Shown: positions 15,359 through 23,281 of the stretch, one piece after another
Position numbering within the stretch: position 1 is the stretch's first letter
Layout: each line of letters starts with the position of its first letter
Assembly (NCBI GenBank): GCA_028703175.1
Contig: JAQVNJ010000079.1
Location: 1-28,732, forward strand
DNA length: 28,732 nt
Origin: JAAYCB01 sp012744395
GTDB taxonomy: Bacteria; Planctomycetota; Planctomycetia; Pirellulales; Thermoguttaceae
Direction: 5' to 3'
Translations under genes and position numbers: made by a program
Notes under the pieces: generated by a model
What the model was told of the DNA's origin: nothing
Databases searched by the model: none
The model's input: only the letters and a program-made list of their open reading frames with translations

Positions 15359-16984
15359 TCACCCGCCCATCCAGGGGGGCATCTCATTGGCAGCCGGCAG
15401 TCGGACAATCGAAGCCCGATGGATCGGATCGAGCGAGAGCAGTTCCGCGATCGCCTCGGCCGGCGGTTGCGAGTCGAGCGCCAACACTCCGACGGCCTGG
15501 CCGCCCGGCTGGTTGGTGACTCGCCCGACCGACATCTGCGCGATATTCACTCGGTGCTTGCCGAAGACGGCGCCGACCTTGCCGATCACGCCCGGCGTGT
15601 CGTGGTGGTAGAAGAACAGGAGGATGCCTTCCAGGGGCGTGTCGACCCGGTAATCGCACTTGCGGACCAACCGCGGCAGCGCGCCGAAGAGCGTGGCGGA
15701 CGCCTTGGAGACTTTCTGCTCGCTTGTCACCTGGGCCGTGATCAGCGAACTGAATTCACCCGGCTCTGCGCTGCGTTCCTCCACCAGTTCGATGCCCCGC
15801 TCGCGGAGAAGGATTTCGGCGTTGACAATGTTCACCGCGCAGTCCATGGCATGTTGCACGAGGCCCGCGGCAAACGCGGCTGTCAGCAGCGACGTGTCCC
15901 GGCGGCAGACCTCTCCCTGATAGCTGACCTTGCAGGCCGTGGGGGGAACATGATCGATCTGGGCCAGCAGCATCCCCAGGCGGTAGGCGACGTTCAAGTA
16001 GCTGCGGATCGCCTCGAGCGTCTTGGGGTCCAGCGGCGACATGTTCACCGACTGCTTGATAGCGCCGGTCGTGAAGAAATCGATGAGCAGTTCGGCCGCT
16101 TCGAGGGCGACGCAGGCCTGGGCCTCTTCCGTGCTCGCACCCAGGTGGGGGGTGCAAACCACGCCCGGCATCCCGAACAGCGGGCTGCTTGTGCAGGGTT
16201 CCGACTCGAACACGTCGAGGGCGACCCCGGCGATCTGGCCGTTTTTGAGCCCTTCGACAAGAGCTTGCTCGTTGTAGATGCCGCCCCGGGCGCAGTTGAT
16301 GAGCCGCGCCCCCGGCTTCAGCAGTTTGATCTCTTCGCTGCCAATCAGATTGCGGGTCTGATCGTTCAGCGGCGTGTGGACAGTCAGGTAGTCCACGTCG
16401 GGAAGCATTTCCTTGGGTGAATCACAGGCCTTCACCCCCAGCTCTTTGGCTCGCTGGGCCGAGAGAAACGGGTCATGGGCGAGGACCTTCATTTCAAACG
16501 CCAGGGCCCGTGCGGCGACGGCCTGCCCGATGCGCCCAAGGCCGATGATTCCGAGCGTCTTTCCGGCGAGTTGCGCGCCGATGTACTTCTTGCGATCCCA
16601 GCGGCCTTCGATCAGGCTCTGGTAGGCGGGATGCAGATTGCGCGACAGCGCCAGCATCAGGGCAATCGTCTGCTCGGCGGTCGAGATCGTGTTGCCGCCC
16701 GGGGTGTTCATCACCACGATTCCAAGCCGCGTGGCCGCCTCTTTATCGATGTTGTCGGTGCCGACGCCGGCGCGGGCGATCGCCTTCAACCGCCGGTTTC
16801 CAGCCAGGGATTGGGCGGTTATTTTCACACCGCTGCGGCAGATTGCCCCGTCAAACTCGGCGAGCGCCTGCCTCAGGTCTTCGCCCGACAGCCCGGTGCG
16901 GACCTCGAACTCGATGTTTCCAGCCGCTTTCAGCAGTTGGAGCCCGTCTTCCGAAAGAGGATCCAAGACAATCACGCGCGGCAT
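15359..16984 (-). CDS. serA: D-3-phosphoglycerate dehydrogenase SerA (long type with ACT domain)
   Basis: A 541-residue enzyme that oxidises 3-phosphoglycerate to phosphohydroxypyruvate with NAD, the first step of serine synthesis. The NAD-binding motif is GLGRIG at 148-153. Catalytic residues are Arg233 (NCARGG), Glu262 (DVFESEP) and His280 (TPHLGAST). An intervening substrate-binding domain (about 310-465) and a C-terminal ACT domain (about 470-541, with DTPGVIGKVGAVFGKH) make this the long form, in which serine often acts as feedback inhibitor. ATG 16984 has GAAGGAAAG at the right distance. The neighbours (TPR lipoprotein, M48 protease) are not linked to serine metabolism. Confidence 0.95.
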   Translation of the reverse strand: MPRVIVLDPLSEDGLQLLKAAGNIEFEVRTGLSGEDLRQALAEFDGAICRSGVKITAQSLAGNRRLKAIARAGVGTDNIDKEAATRLGIVVMNTPGGNTISTAEQTIALMLALSRNLHPAYQSLIEGRWDRKKYIGAQLAGKTLGIIGLGRIGQAVAARALAFEMKVLAHDPFLSAQRAKELGVKACDSPKEMLPDVDYLTVHTPLNDQTRNLIGSEEIKLLKPGARLINCARGGIYNEQALVEGLKNGQIAGVALDVFESEPCTSSPLFGMPGVVCTPHLGASTEEAQACVALEAAELLIDFFTTGAIKQSVNMSPLDPKTLEAIRSYLNVAYRLGMLLAQIDHVPPTACKVSYQGEVCRRDTSLLTAAFAAGLVQHAMDCAVNIVNAEILLRERGIELVEERSAEPGEFSSLITAQVTSEQKVSKASATLFGALPRLVRKCDYRVDTPLEGILLFFYHHDTPGVIGKVGAVFGKHRVNIAQMSVGRVTNQPGGQAVGVLALDSQPPAEAIAELLSLDPIHRASIVRLPAANEMPPWMGG

Positions 16985-17233
16985 AGCACTTTCCTTCAAC
17001 AGAGACCACGTGCTGCGACAAACCGGCCATTTTAGCAGCCGATTTCTCGCTTTGGGAATGGGGTCCGTCCGCCCGCCGCGGACAATCAGCGCCGCGGCCG
17101 GCCGGCTTTGGCGCGCGCCGGGGCGAACGGGCCGCTCGCGCTGCGGCGTCCGCAGAGAAACCGCAGTCCGGCAATCCGGGCAAGACCGCGCCATCCCCAC
17201 CCGGCGGGCGGGTAGCGCGGGGCGACGGCAGCC

Positions 17234-17992
17234 TCAACGAAGATTCGCTGTGCCCTCGCGGACAACCTGCGTGTTGCTGCCCGGAGCGGTGAAAGCGGGA
17301 GCCGGAGTTGCAGCGCCTTGGAGCGCCGCCATGCGACCTGCCACGTCGGTCTGGAACCGGTCGTAGGTGAGCGATCGGCTGTAATTGTGGTAGGCCTGCT
17401 CGTAGTCGCCCAGCTTCTCGCGCAGGTGGCCCAGGGCCGTCAGGGTCCGGGGGTTCTGGGGATCCATGCTGAGCGCTTCGAGGAGGCGTTCGTTGGCCGC
17501 CGCCGTATCGCCGAATTCTTCGTAGAGGCGGGCCAGCTCAATCCGCGCGTCCGGCTGGTCCGGCTGCCGCGTCGCCCAGCCCTCCAAGAGGTGAAACGCC
17601 CTGTCCTTCTGCCCCCCCTCGACGAGAAACACGGCCAGCGCACGATGGGCCTCAACGTGGTTCGGATTGCGGTCGATTGCCATGTTGTAATACTGCTCCG
17701 CCTGGCTCAACTCGGCCGGATTGTTGCTCAGCGAGCCAAGACGGTGGTAGACGCAGCCCAGGTTGTAGCACGCATCGGCATTGTTCGGATCGCGTCGGGC
17801 CGCCGTCTGGAATGCTTCAATGGCCGGCTGGTACTGCGACTGCTGAAAAAGCTGGACGCCCTTGGCATTGCTGCTGGAGGCCGAGATGCCGCAACCGCAG
17901 GCCAACAGGCCAACGCCCAAGGCGAGAACCGTCATCGCGATTCGGGGCCACGTCCAACCTGTTCGGGCTGCTCGCGCGTTTGATGCGGACAC
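17234..17992 (-). CDS. Tetratricopeptide-repeat lipoprotein
   Basis: A 252-residue predicted lipoprotein. From GTG 17992 the N-region (residues 1-17) carries three arginines. A hydrophobic stretch MTVLALGVGLLAC follows, with a lipobox LLAC giving Cys32 as the lipidated residue (a second cysteine, Cys34, follows). About five TPR units occupy residues 38-220, for example in AIEAFQTAARRDPNNADACYNLG and LLEALSMDPQNPRTLTALG regions. TPR proteins are protein-binding scaffolds, and the partner is unknown. The start is a choice: the frame is open to about 18211, AGGGA precedes GTG 17992, and an internal ATG at residue 20 would leave no charged N-region. It is probably anchored in a membrane and facing the periplasm. 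Confidence 0.82.
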   Translation of the reverse strand: MSASNARAARTGWTWPRIAMTVLALGVGLLACGCGISASSSNAKGVQLFQQSQYQPAIEAFQTAARRDPNNADACYNLGCVYHRLGSLSNNPAELSQAEQYYNMAIDRNPNHVEAHRALAVFLVEGGQKDRAFHLLEGWATRQPDQPDARIELARLYEEFGDTAAANERLLEALSMDPQNPRTLTALGHLREKLGDYEQAYHNYSRSLTYDRFQTDVAGRMAALQGAATPAPAFTAPGSNTQVVREGTANLR

Positions 17993-18207
17993 GGGAAATT
18001 TCCCTGAAATCGTGGAAAAGGCGCCGCGAAGAGGGCCGCCATCACCGGGAAGACCCCTCCTTTCAGTGCCGATCAGCCCCGGGAGGATAGCGGTCCGGAC
18101 GGAAGGACGCAAGACGAGTTGGCCAGTTGCCGCACGTTGCACGGTTGGGACCGCCCCCCACCAGGCCCCCCTCACGGTCCCGGTCCACGACGACCCTGAA
18201 TCGCTGC

Positions 18208-18684
18208 TCACGGTGCAGCCTGGATGGGGGGGCGCGCGCCGCGGGGCAGTCCGCGGTTCAGCCCCAGCCAGTACTCGAGCGTGTCGCAGACCGCGTCGGC
18301 AAACTCGGGATAGCTCATCGGCTTGCAGATGTAGCTCTGGGCGCCCAGTTCATACGCCTGGGTGATGTCTTCGTCCCGATCAGAACTTGTTAGGACAATG
18401 ATCGGGGGAAGCCTCTGCCGATCGACCCCGCGGACCCTGCGAAGCACCTGGAGAACCTGCAAACCGTCCATCCGGGGCATTTTCAGGTCGAGAAGAAACA
18501 GGTCCGGAATGTCATCGGCGTCGCGATTCTCGTACTGACCGGTCGCAAACAGATATTCCAGCGCCTCCACCCCATCGTGGACGACCACCAACTGGCAATC
18601 GACTTCCGCATGAGGGACGACCCGGCGAAACAAGGCCTCGTGGCCCGGGTCGTCCTCCGCAAGCAAAACCGTTTTCCTGTTCAT
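18208..18684 (-). CDS. Single-domain response regulator (CheY/Rcp1-like)
   Basis: A 158-residue receiver domain without an output domain. The acidic pocket is Glu10-Asp11-Asp12, the phospho-acceptor is Asp66 in LLDLKMPRMDG, the switch threonine is Thr99 in VLTSSD, and the conserved lysine is Lys121 in YICKPM. The loop between strand 2 and strand 3 is longer than in CheY, and the NRDADDIPDLFLLDLKMP pattern is like the Rcp1 type that partners with phytochrome-like or hybrid kinases. A proline-rich tail ends the protein. No histidine kinase is in the window. ATG 18684 has GGAAAG upstream. It lies next to the repeat-rich non-coding region on its 5' side. Confidence 0.92.
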   Translation of the reverse strand: MNRKTVLLAEDDPGHEALFRRVVPHAEVDCQLVVVHDGVEALEYLFATGQYENRDADDIPDLFLLDLKMPRMDGLQVLQVLRRVRGVDRQRLPPIIVLTSSDRDEDITQAYELGAQSYICKPMSYPEFADAVCDTLEYWLGLNRGLPRGARPPIQAAP

Positions 18685-18902
18685 GCCACGGCTTTCCGAT
18701 CTGTTTTGGCGGGACGTGATCGGGCCCCAGGCGCGCCCGGCCACCGTGACCGCCCAAGAAAGCCCAGACAATCGTGTTTGCCGACGCCCACTCCAAACAT
18801 ACCCGTCCTGACCGGAAAGTCCATACATTTCCACCCCTACAAGCGACGATATACGCCGAGATAGGGGGGCGAATGTTGATGTTTTGGCCAGCCCCTCGGG
18901 CC

Positions 18903-19099
18903 GGGGAAAGCTCACGCGGAGACGCGGAGACGCGGAAACGGACGACGAAGAGTAAGAGCAGGAAACAGCGGGAAAGCTCACGCGGAGACGCGGGGACGCG
19001 GATCGGGGGGAAGGAATCCTGTTCGTGACGATCCACAAGCACCTCACGGCCCGGCGGGAGTGGAAGGCCGCCTGCTTTCCCACCGAAATCCCTCTTCAA
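18903..19099. repeat. Copy 1 of a tandem direct repeat of about 190 bp
   Basis: This 197-bp unit begins GGGGAAAGCTCACGCGGAGA and ends CCACCGAAATCCCTCTTCAA. It is repeated almost exactly at 19102-19290. It carries one extra 8-bp AGACGCGG unit compared with copy 2 and has G at 19074 where copy 2 has A at 19265. Within the unit, the 24-bp motif starting GGGAAAGCTCACGCGGAGAC occurs twice (18904 and 18970), so the repeat is itself built from smaller repeats. Confidence 0.95.
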
Positions 19100-19101
19100 T
19101 G

Positions 19102-19290
19102 GGGGAAAGCTCACGCGGAGACGCGGAAACGGACGACGAAGAGTAAGAGCAGGAAACAGCGGGAAAGCTCACGCGGAGACGCGGGGACGCGGATCGGGGG
19201 GAAGGAATCCTGTTCGTGACGATCCACAAGCACCTCACGGCCCGGCGGGAGTGGAAGGCCGCCTACTTTCCCACCGAAATCCCTCTTCAA
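19102..19290. repeat. Copy 2 of a tandem direct repeat of about 190 bp
   Basis: This 189-bp unit is separated from copy 1 by only 2 bp. Apart from the 8-bp difference and a single substitution it is identical to copy 1, which points to a recent duplication or continuing homogenisation. The 24-bp GGGAAAGCTCACGCGGAGAC motif recurs at 19103 and 19161. Confidence 0.95.
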
Positions 19291-19347
19291 CGATCGACAC
19301 CCTCTAACAACAAATCCTCCAACTCCTCCCCTCCCCCCTCTTCTCTT

Positions 19348-19370
19348 CCGCGACTCCGCGACTCCGCGTG
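19348..19370. repeat. Inverted degenerate copy of the CACGCGGAGACGCGG unit
   Basis: CCGCGACTCCGCGACTCCGC plus GTG at 19348-19370 is the reverse complement, with about two mismatches, of the CACGCGGAGACGCGGAGACG-type stretch at 18913-18935. The repeat region is thus bounded by units in opposite orientation, as in the heptad array near queC. Confidence 0.75.
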
Positions 19371-19532
19371 CGCCCGTCCCCCCATCCAGAATCCCTCATG
19401 GCATTTCGCGAACTGTCAACCGAGTTGGTTGACGGCGCGGCACGCGGGGGGCTACGATTGGAACCATGCCGGGGCCGAGCGGCCCGTGTGGGAGTGCCTC
19501 TTTTGTCTGCGCTCGATTGGCTGGAGGAGACG

Positions 19533-20852
19533 ATGCCCAACAGAATCTCGCGAAGAACCTTCACCAAGGCCGGCGCCGCGGCCGCCATCGGACTGGGCGC
19601 CTTATCGAAGGCGAGCCACGGGCGCACGCTGGGCGCCAACGACCGGATCCGCCTGGGCGTGATTGGCGTTGCCAACCGTGGCGGGCAGTTGATCACGGCG
19701 TTTCTTGCCCACCCGGATTGCCAGATCGCCGCCCTGTGCGACGTCGATCGCTCAACGCTCGCCCAGGCCGATGCACGACTGGAGGGCAAGGCCGAGACGT
19801 ACGAGGATTTCCGCCGCCTGATCGACAGGGACGATCTTGATGCAATCGTGATCGCCACCCCCGATCACTGGCACGCGATCCAGACGATCGACGCCTGCAA
19901 CGCCGGCAAAGACGTCTACGTGGAGAAGCCGCTGTCGGTTACGGTCCACGAAGGCCGCCGAATGGTCGAGGCGGCGCGGCGCAACAGCCGGGTGGTGCAG
20001 GTCGGCACGCATCGCCGCAGTTCGGCGCTCTATGCCCGGCTGGCCGAGCAGACCAGGGCCGGAAAGGTCGGCCACATCGCGGTATCCCGAGCGTATCGGC
20101 TGAGCAACATGTCCCCCGAAGGAATCGGACGGATGCAGCCAAAGGAACCGCCCAAGGACTTGAACTGGGACATGTGGTTGGGGCCTCGCCCCCAGCGCCC
20201 GTACCAGGAGAACATCGCCCCCTACAAGTTTCGCTGGTGGCACCTGTACTCCTCGCAGATGGGGAACTGGGGGGTGCATTACCTCGACGCGATCCGCTGG
20301 TGCACCGGAGAGCTCGCCCCCAGCTCCGTCTGTGCCATGGGAGGACGGTTCGCCGTGGACGACGACCGCACGATCCCCGACACGCTCGAAACGGTCTTCG
20401 AGTTCGCCTCCGGCCGCCTGGCGATCTTCGGCCAGTACGAAGCCAGCGGCAACCGGGCGTTTCCCGTCGGCGAGATCGAGCTCCGCGGGACGCTCGGCAC
20501 CGTGTATGTGCTGCCAAACGGCCGGGGGTACGAAATCGAGCCCGAACGGGGCGGCCAGTTCCAGGACCGGTCGCCGCGGATGGCCCCCGAGAAGGTCCAG
20601 GCCGAAGGCGGCAACCAGGATCTGACCGCTTTGCACGCGCGGAATTTCCTCGACTGCATGCGGTCGCGGGAAAAGCCCAGGGCCGACGTTGAAATCGGCC
20701 ACCGATCGACGAGCATGAGCCTGATCGCCAACATTTCGCTCGCGGTTGGCCAGCGGCTCGAGTGGGACGCCGAAATAGAACGCTTCACCAACAGCGACGC
20801 GGCCAACGCGCTGCTGCACTACGAATATCGAAAGCCATGGAAACTGGGTTGA
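19533..20852 (+). CDS. Tat-exported Gfo/Idh/MocA-family oxidoreductase (paralog A)
   Basis: A 439-residue protein with a twin-arginine signal (SRRTF at 6-10, then a hydrophobic alanine-rich stretch to about residue 30), so it is probably folded with its cofactor in the cytoplasm and exported. The Rossmann segment is LGVIGVANRGG at 41-51 and the catalytic lysine lies in EKP at 131-133. A long C-terminal domain follows, containing the NIAPYKFRWW and AVDDDRTIPDTL blocks. GGAGGAG ends 5 bp before ATG 19533; the frame is open further upstream without support. The neighbouring downstream gene is a close paralog lacking the signal. Family members typically oxidise, epimerise or hydrolyse sugars; the substrate is unknown. 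Confidence 0.9.
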   Translation: MPNRISRRTFTKAGAAAAIGLGALSKASHGRTLGANDRIRLGVIGVANRGGQLITAFLAHPDCQIAALCDVDRSTLAQADARLEGKAETYEDFRRLIDRDDLDAIVIATPDHWHAIQTIDACNAGKDVYVEKPLSVTVHEGRRMVEAARRNSRVVQVGTHRRSSALYARLAEQTRAGKVGHIAVSRAYRLSNMSPEGIGRMQPKEPPKDLNWDMWLGPRPQRPYQENIAPYKFRWWHLYSSQMGNWGVHYLDAIRWCTGELAPSSVCAMGGRFAVDDDRTIPDTLETVFEFASGRLAIFGQYEASGNRAFPVGEIELRGTLGTVYVLPNGRGYEIEPERGGQFQDRSPRMAPEKVQAEGGNQDLTALHARNFLDCMRSREKPRADVEIGHRSTSMSLIANISLAVGQRLEWDAEIERFTNSDAANALLHYEYRKPWKLG

Positions 20853-20905
20853 CCCCGTAAAACGGCATGAATTCCGTACGACCGACGGCGTGAGGGAGAT
20901 CTGTG

Positions 20906-22141
20906 ATGCAACAAAAACCAGCGAGCGCGGCGGACCGGATTCGCCTCGGCTTCATCGGCGTGGCCAACCGTGGCGGCCAGTTGCTGACGTCGTTTCTCAA
21001 GCATGACGACATGGAGGTTGCCGCTTTGTGCGACGTCGACAAGGCGGTTCTCGAGGCGGTCAAGAAGCGGCTCGGCGGCAAGCCCGACACGTACGAAGAT
21101 TTCCGCCACCTGCTCGATCGCCAGGACATCGACGCGGTGGTGATCGCCACGCCGGACCACTGGCACGCGATCCAGACGATCGATGCCTGCCGCGCGGGCA
21201 AGGATGTCTATGTCGAGAAGCCTCTTTCAATCACCGTTCGCGAGGGCCGCCGGATGGTCGAGGTCGCCCGGGAGACCGGACGCGTGGTCCAGGTGGGCCT
21301 GCACCGCCGATCGGCGCCGATCTACGTCCAGGCGATGCAGCTTGTCCGCTCCGGCGCTCTGGGCAAGGTGACCGTGTCAAGGACCTACCACCGCAGCAAC
21401 CTCTACCCCCACGGCATCGGCCGCGAGAAGCCCGGCGATCCGCCGCCGAACCTGAACTGGGACCTCTGGCTCGGCCCGCGGCCGCTGCGGCCCTACCAGG
21501 CGAACATCGCGCCCTACAAGTTCCGCTGGTGGACGCCCTACTCCTCGCAGACATCCAACAACGGCGTGCACTTCTTCGATTGCGTCCGCTGGATCACTGG
21601 CGACGAAGCGCCGACGTCGCTTTGCGCGATCGGCGGCAAATACGCGGTGGACGACGACCGCACGATCCCCGACACCCTCCACGTGACCTTCCAGTTCCCC
21701 GCCGGGCATCTGCTCAACTTCGGCATGTACGAGACGAGCGGCAATCGGACGCTGCCCCGGGAGGGATACTTCGAGATTCGCGGCACCAACGGAACGATGT
21801 ACTGCGGCGACCGGAAATTCGAGGTGATCCCGGAAAAGGGGGGGCAGTTCCAGGCCCCCGAGCCGCGGATGGAGCAGGTCACGATCCAGGACGCCGGCGG
21901 CAACCTCGACCACACGGCCTTGCACGCGAGGAATTTCCTGGACTGCATCCGCTCTCGCGAGAAACCCAACTGCGACGTGGAACAGGGCCACACATCGACT
22001 TCGATGAGCCTCTTGGCCAAGATCTCCCACACAATCCGCAAGCGCCTGGAATGGGACCCGGTGCGGGAGCAGGTCACCAACTGCCCCGAGGCCAACGACC
22101 TGTTGCACTACGAATACCGCGCGCCCTGGAAGCTCGGCTGA
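20906..22141 (+). CDS. Cytoplasmic Gfo/Idh/MocA-family oxidoreductase (paralog B, no Tat signal)
   Basis: A 411-residue close paralog of the upstream gene; well over half of the aligned residues are identical by eye, across the whole mature length. The Rossmann segment is LGFIGVANRGG at 14-24 and EKP is at 104-106. Both proteins end in LLHYEYR.PWKLG. The N-terminus is only nine residues before the DRIRLG block, so there is no twin-arginine signal. ATG 20906 is favoured over GTG 20903 on spacing from GAGGGAG. The 53-bp gap to the upstream gene and the shared orientation suggest a tandem duplication and one operon. The stop lies 10 bp from the convergent FabZ-type gene. Confidence 0.9.
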   Translation: MQQKPASAADRIRLGFIGVANRGGQLLTSFLKHDDMEVAALCDVDKAVLEAVKKRLGGKPDTYEDFRHLLDRQDIDAVVIATPDHWHAIQTIDACRAGKDVYVEKPLSITVREGRRMVEVARETGRVVQVGLHRRSAPIYVQAMQLVRSGALGKVTVSRTYHRSNLYPHGIGREKPGDPPPNLNWDLWLGPRPLRPYQANIAPYKFRWWTPYSSQTSNNGVHFFDCVRWITGDEAPTSLCAIGGKYAVDDDRTIPDTLHVTFQFPAGHLLNFGMYETSGNRTLPREGYFEIRGTNGTMYCGDRKFEVIPEKGGQFQAPEPRMEQVTIQDAGGNLDHTALHARNFLDCIRSREKPNCDVEQGHTSTSMSLLAKISHTIRKRLEWDPVREQVTNCPEANDLLHYEYRAPWKLG

Positions 22142-22151
22142 TCCAGCGCCG

Positions 22152-22670
22152 CTACTGGCGACCCTGCTGCATCTGGCGGATCGTGTCGACCGGGAGCGGA
22201 ATGCCCTTGATGATCCCCTCGCAGACGACGTTCTCGTCGACGATGCACTGGAAACGGCAGGTCATCAGGACACGGCGGACCTTGAGCAACTGGCCGACGA
22301 CCACGAAACGGTCCCCCGGGTGGACAATCCCCCGGAACCGCACGTCTTCGAGACCGCCGAAGCCGACCATCTCCGTGTCCATCAATTTCTGGTGCTGGAC
22401 GTAGAAGCTGGCCATCTGGGCCGCCGCCTCGCACATGATCACGCCGGGCATGATCGGCATGCCGGGCATGTGGCCGCGGACCCAGAATTCGTCTTCGGCA
22501 AGGTCCTTGTAAGCCACGCAGATGTGCCGCTTCGGATCCTCGAACACCACGGCCGTCAAGTGCTCCATTTCGAAACGCTGGCAGTTGTATTTGCGGATCT
22601 CGTGGATGTCTGCGATGACGTGGTTCAGGTCGTATTCCGAGGGGTCAATGATCAGGTTCTTGGTGGCCAC
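22152..22670 (-). CDS. FabZ/FabA-type beta-hydroxyacyl-ACP dehydratase homolog
   Basis: A 172-residue hot-dog fold protein. The dehydratase signature GHMPGMPIMPGVIMCEAAAQ is at residues 66-85, with the catalytic His67 and the acidic Glu81. Enzymes of this type remove water from 3-hydroxyacyl-ACP in fatty-acid elongation. The N-terminal 40 residues are longer than in a minimal FabZ. The start is GTG 22670 with AAGGAG at 7 bp. No other fatty-acid genes are adjacent, so it could be a side-pathway or lipid-tailoring dehydratase rather than the main FabZ; I therefore give no symbol. It lies downstream of the bL37-like gene and the RND exporter on the same strand. Confidence 0.87.
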   Translation of the reverse strand: MATKNLIIDPSEYDLNHVIADIHEIRKYNCQRFEMEHLTAVVFEDPKRHICVAYKDLAEDEFWVRGHMPGMPIMPGVIMCEAAAQMASFYVQHQKLMDTEMVGFGGLEDVRFRGIVHPGDRFVVVGQLLKVRRVLMTCRFQCIVDENVVCEGIIKGIPLPVDTIRQMQQGRQ

Positions 22671-22840
22671 GCCTGTCTCCTTCCCTTAGTCTTGCCGTCC
22701 CGCGCCGACGCCAATTGGCCGCGGCGGGGATCGCTTGCCGCCCACCCACGGCGCAACCGCCCCCGGCGCGATGCCGCAATCGGGCAACAAGTCAGACACG
22801 GCACAACCGCGTCTGCCGCTGCTCAAGCCGCCCGCAAGGC

Positions 22841-22939
22841 TCAGGTGCGAACGGCGTGCCGCTTCTGCTTCCGCATCTTGCTGTTGGCGGGCCGTTTGCC
22901 ATGATTGGCCTTCTTGACCCTTCTGCCGGGTTTTGCCAT
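22841..22939 (-). CDS. 32-residue very basic protein, bL37-like
   Basis: The protein begins MAKPGRRVKKANHGKRPANS and continues with a lysine/arginine-rich tail to residue 32. From memory, the central KANHGKRP(A)NS closely matches the short actinobacterial large-subunit ribosomal protein bL37, which also begins MAK.GR and contains SKANHGKRPN. I could not run a comparison. The basic composition fits an rRNA-binding protein. ATG 22939 is preceded by AAGGGA at normal distance. The gene sits alone between the FabZ-type and RND exporter genes on the same strand, outside any ribosomal operon. Its coding potential rests on the clear start, the Shine-Dalgarno and the motif; it is too short for statistics. 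Confidence 0.65.
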   Translation of the reverse strand: MAKPGRRVKKANHGKRPANSKMRKQKRHAVRT

Positions 22940-23281
22940 GTTGTTCCCTTCTCTACGTCGAGTCCAGAGATTCTGTTTGTCGCGTGCCTCGCCCCGTCCC
23001 AGCAGGGAGGAGCCGGCCTCCGACCGGATTGCCCGGCGAAAACACTCTCCAGGCGGCGGCAAACCTGACCGGTGCAGCCATTCCCAGCCGAGAGTGGGGC
23101 AGTCTTGCGGACCCCGACACGCTCCCTTAGAACCCTTCAATTTAGTGTCCAGCAGCGCCGCTGGGAAGGCTTCTTCCCCAACGGACCGCCAGGCCGGCAC
23201 CGAACCCGCCACGGGCGGGGCCCGTCCAGCCAGCGGCAAACTCCGGAGCCGGATAGCCGCAGTCCGAACGGCCCGCGCGAC
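22940..23281. other. 342-bp non-coding spacer upstream of the small basic gene
   Basis: This lies between the RND exporter stop and the small basic gene, all on the minus strand. I see no gene, clear terminator or repeat. It should hold the promoter of the small gene unless that gene is read from the exporter. Confidence 0.5.

Larger units (their letters stand above)
18685..19532. other. 848-bp repeat-rich non-coding region
   Basis: This lies between the divergent response regulator and Gfo/Idh/MocA genes. It holds a tandem duplication of about 190 bp and an inverted repeat unit (separate entries). Open frames inside the duplication are repeated along with it and look like artefacts of the repeat. 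The 218 bp nearest the response regulator should hold its promoter, but I cannot pick one with confidence. The 160 bp nearest the Gfo gene include its Shine-Dalgarno. Confidence 0.6.

Noticed and set aside
18903..19290. CRISPR or insertion sequence in the tandem repeat region
   Set aside because: There are only two long copies, no transposase, no spacer pattern and no target-site duplication that I can see.
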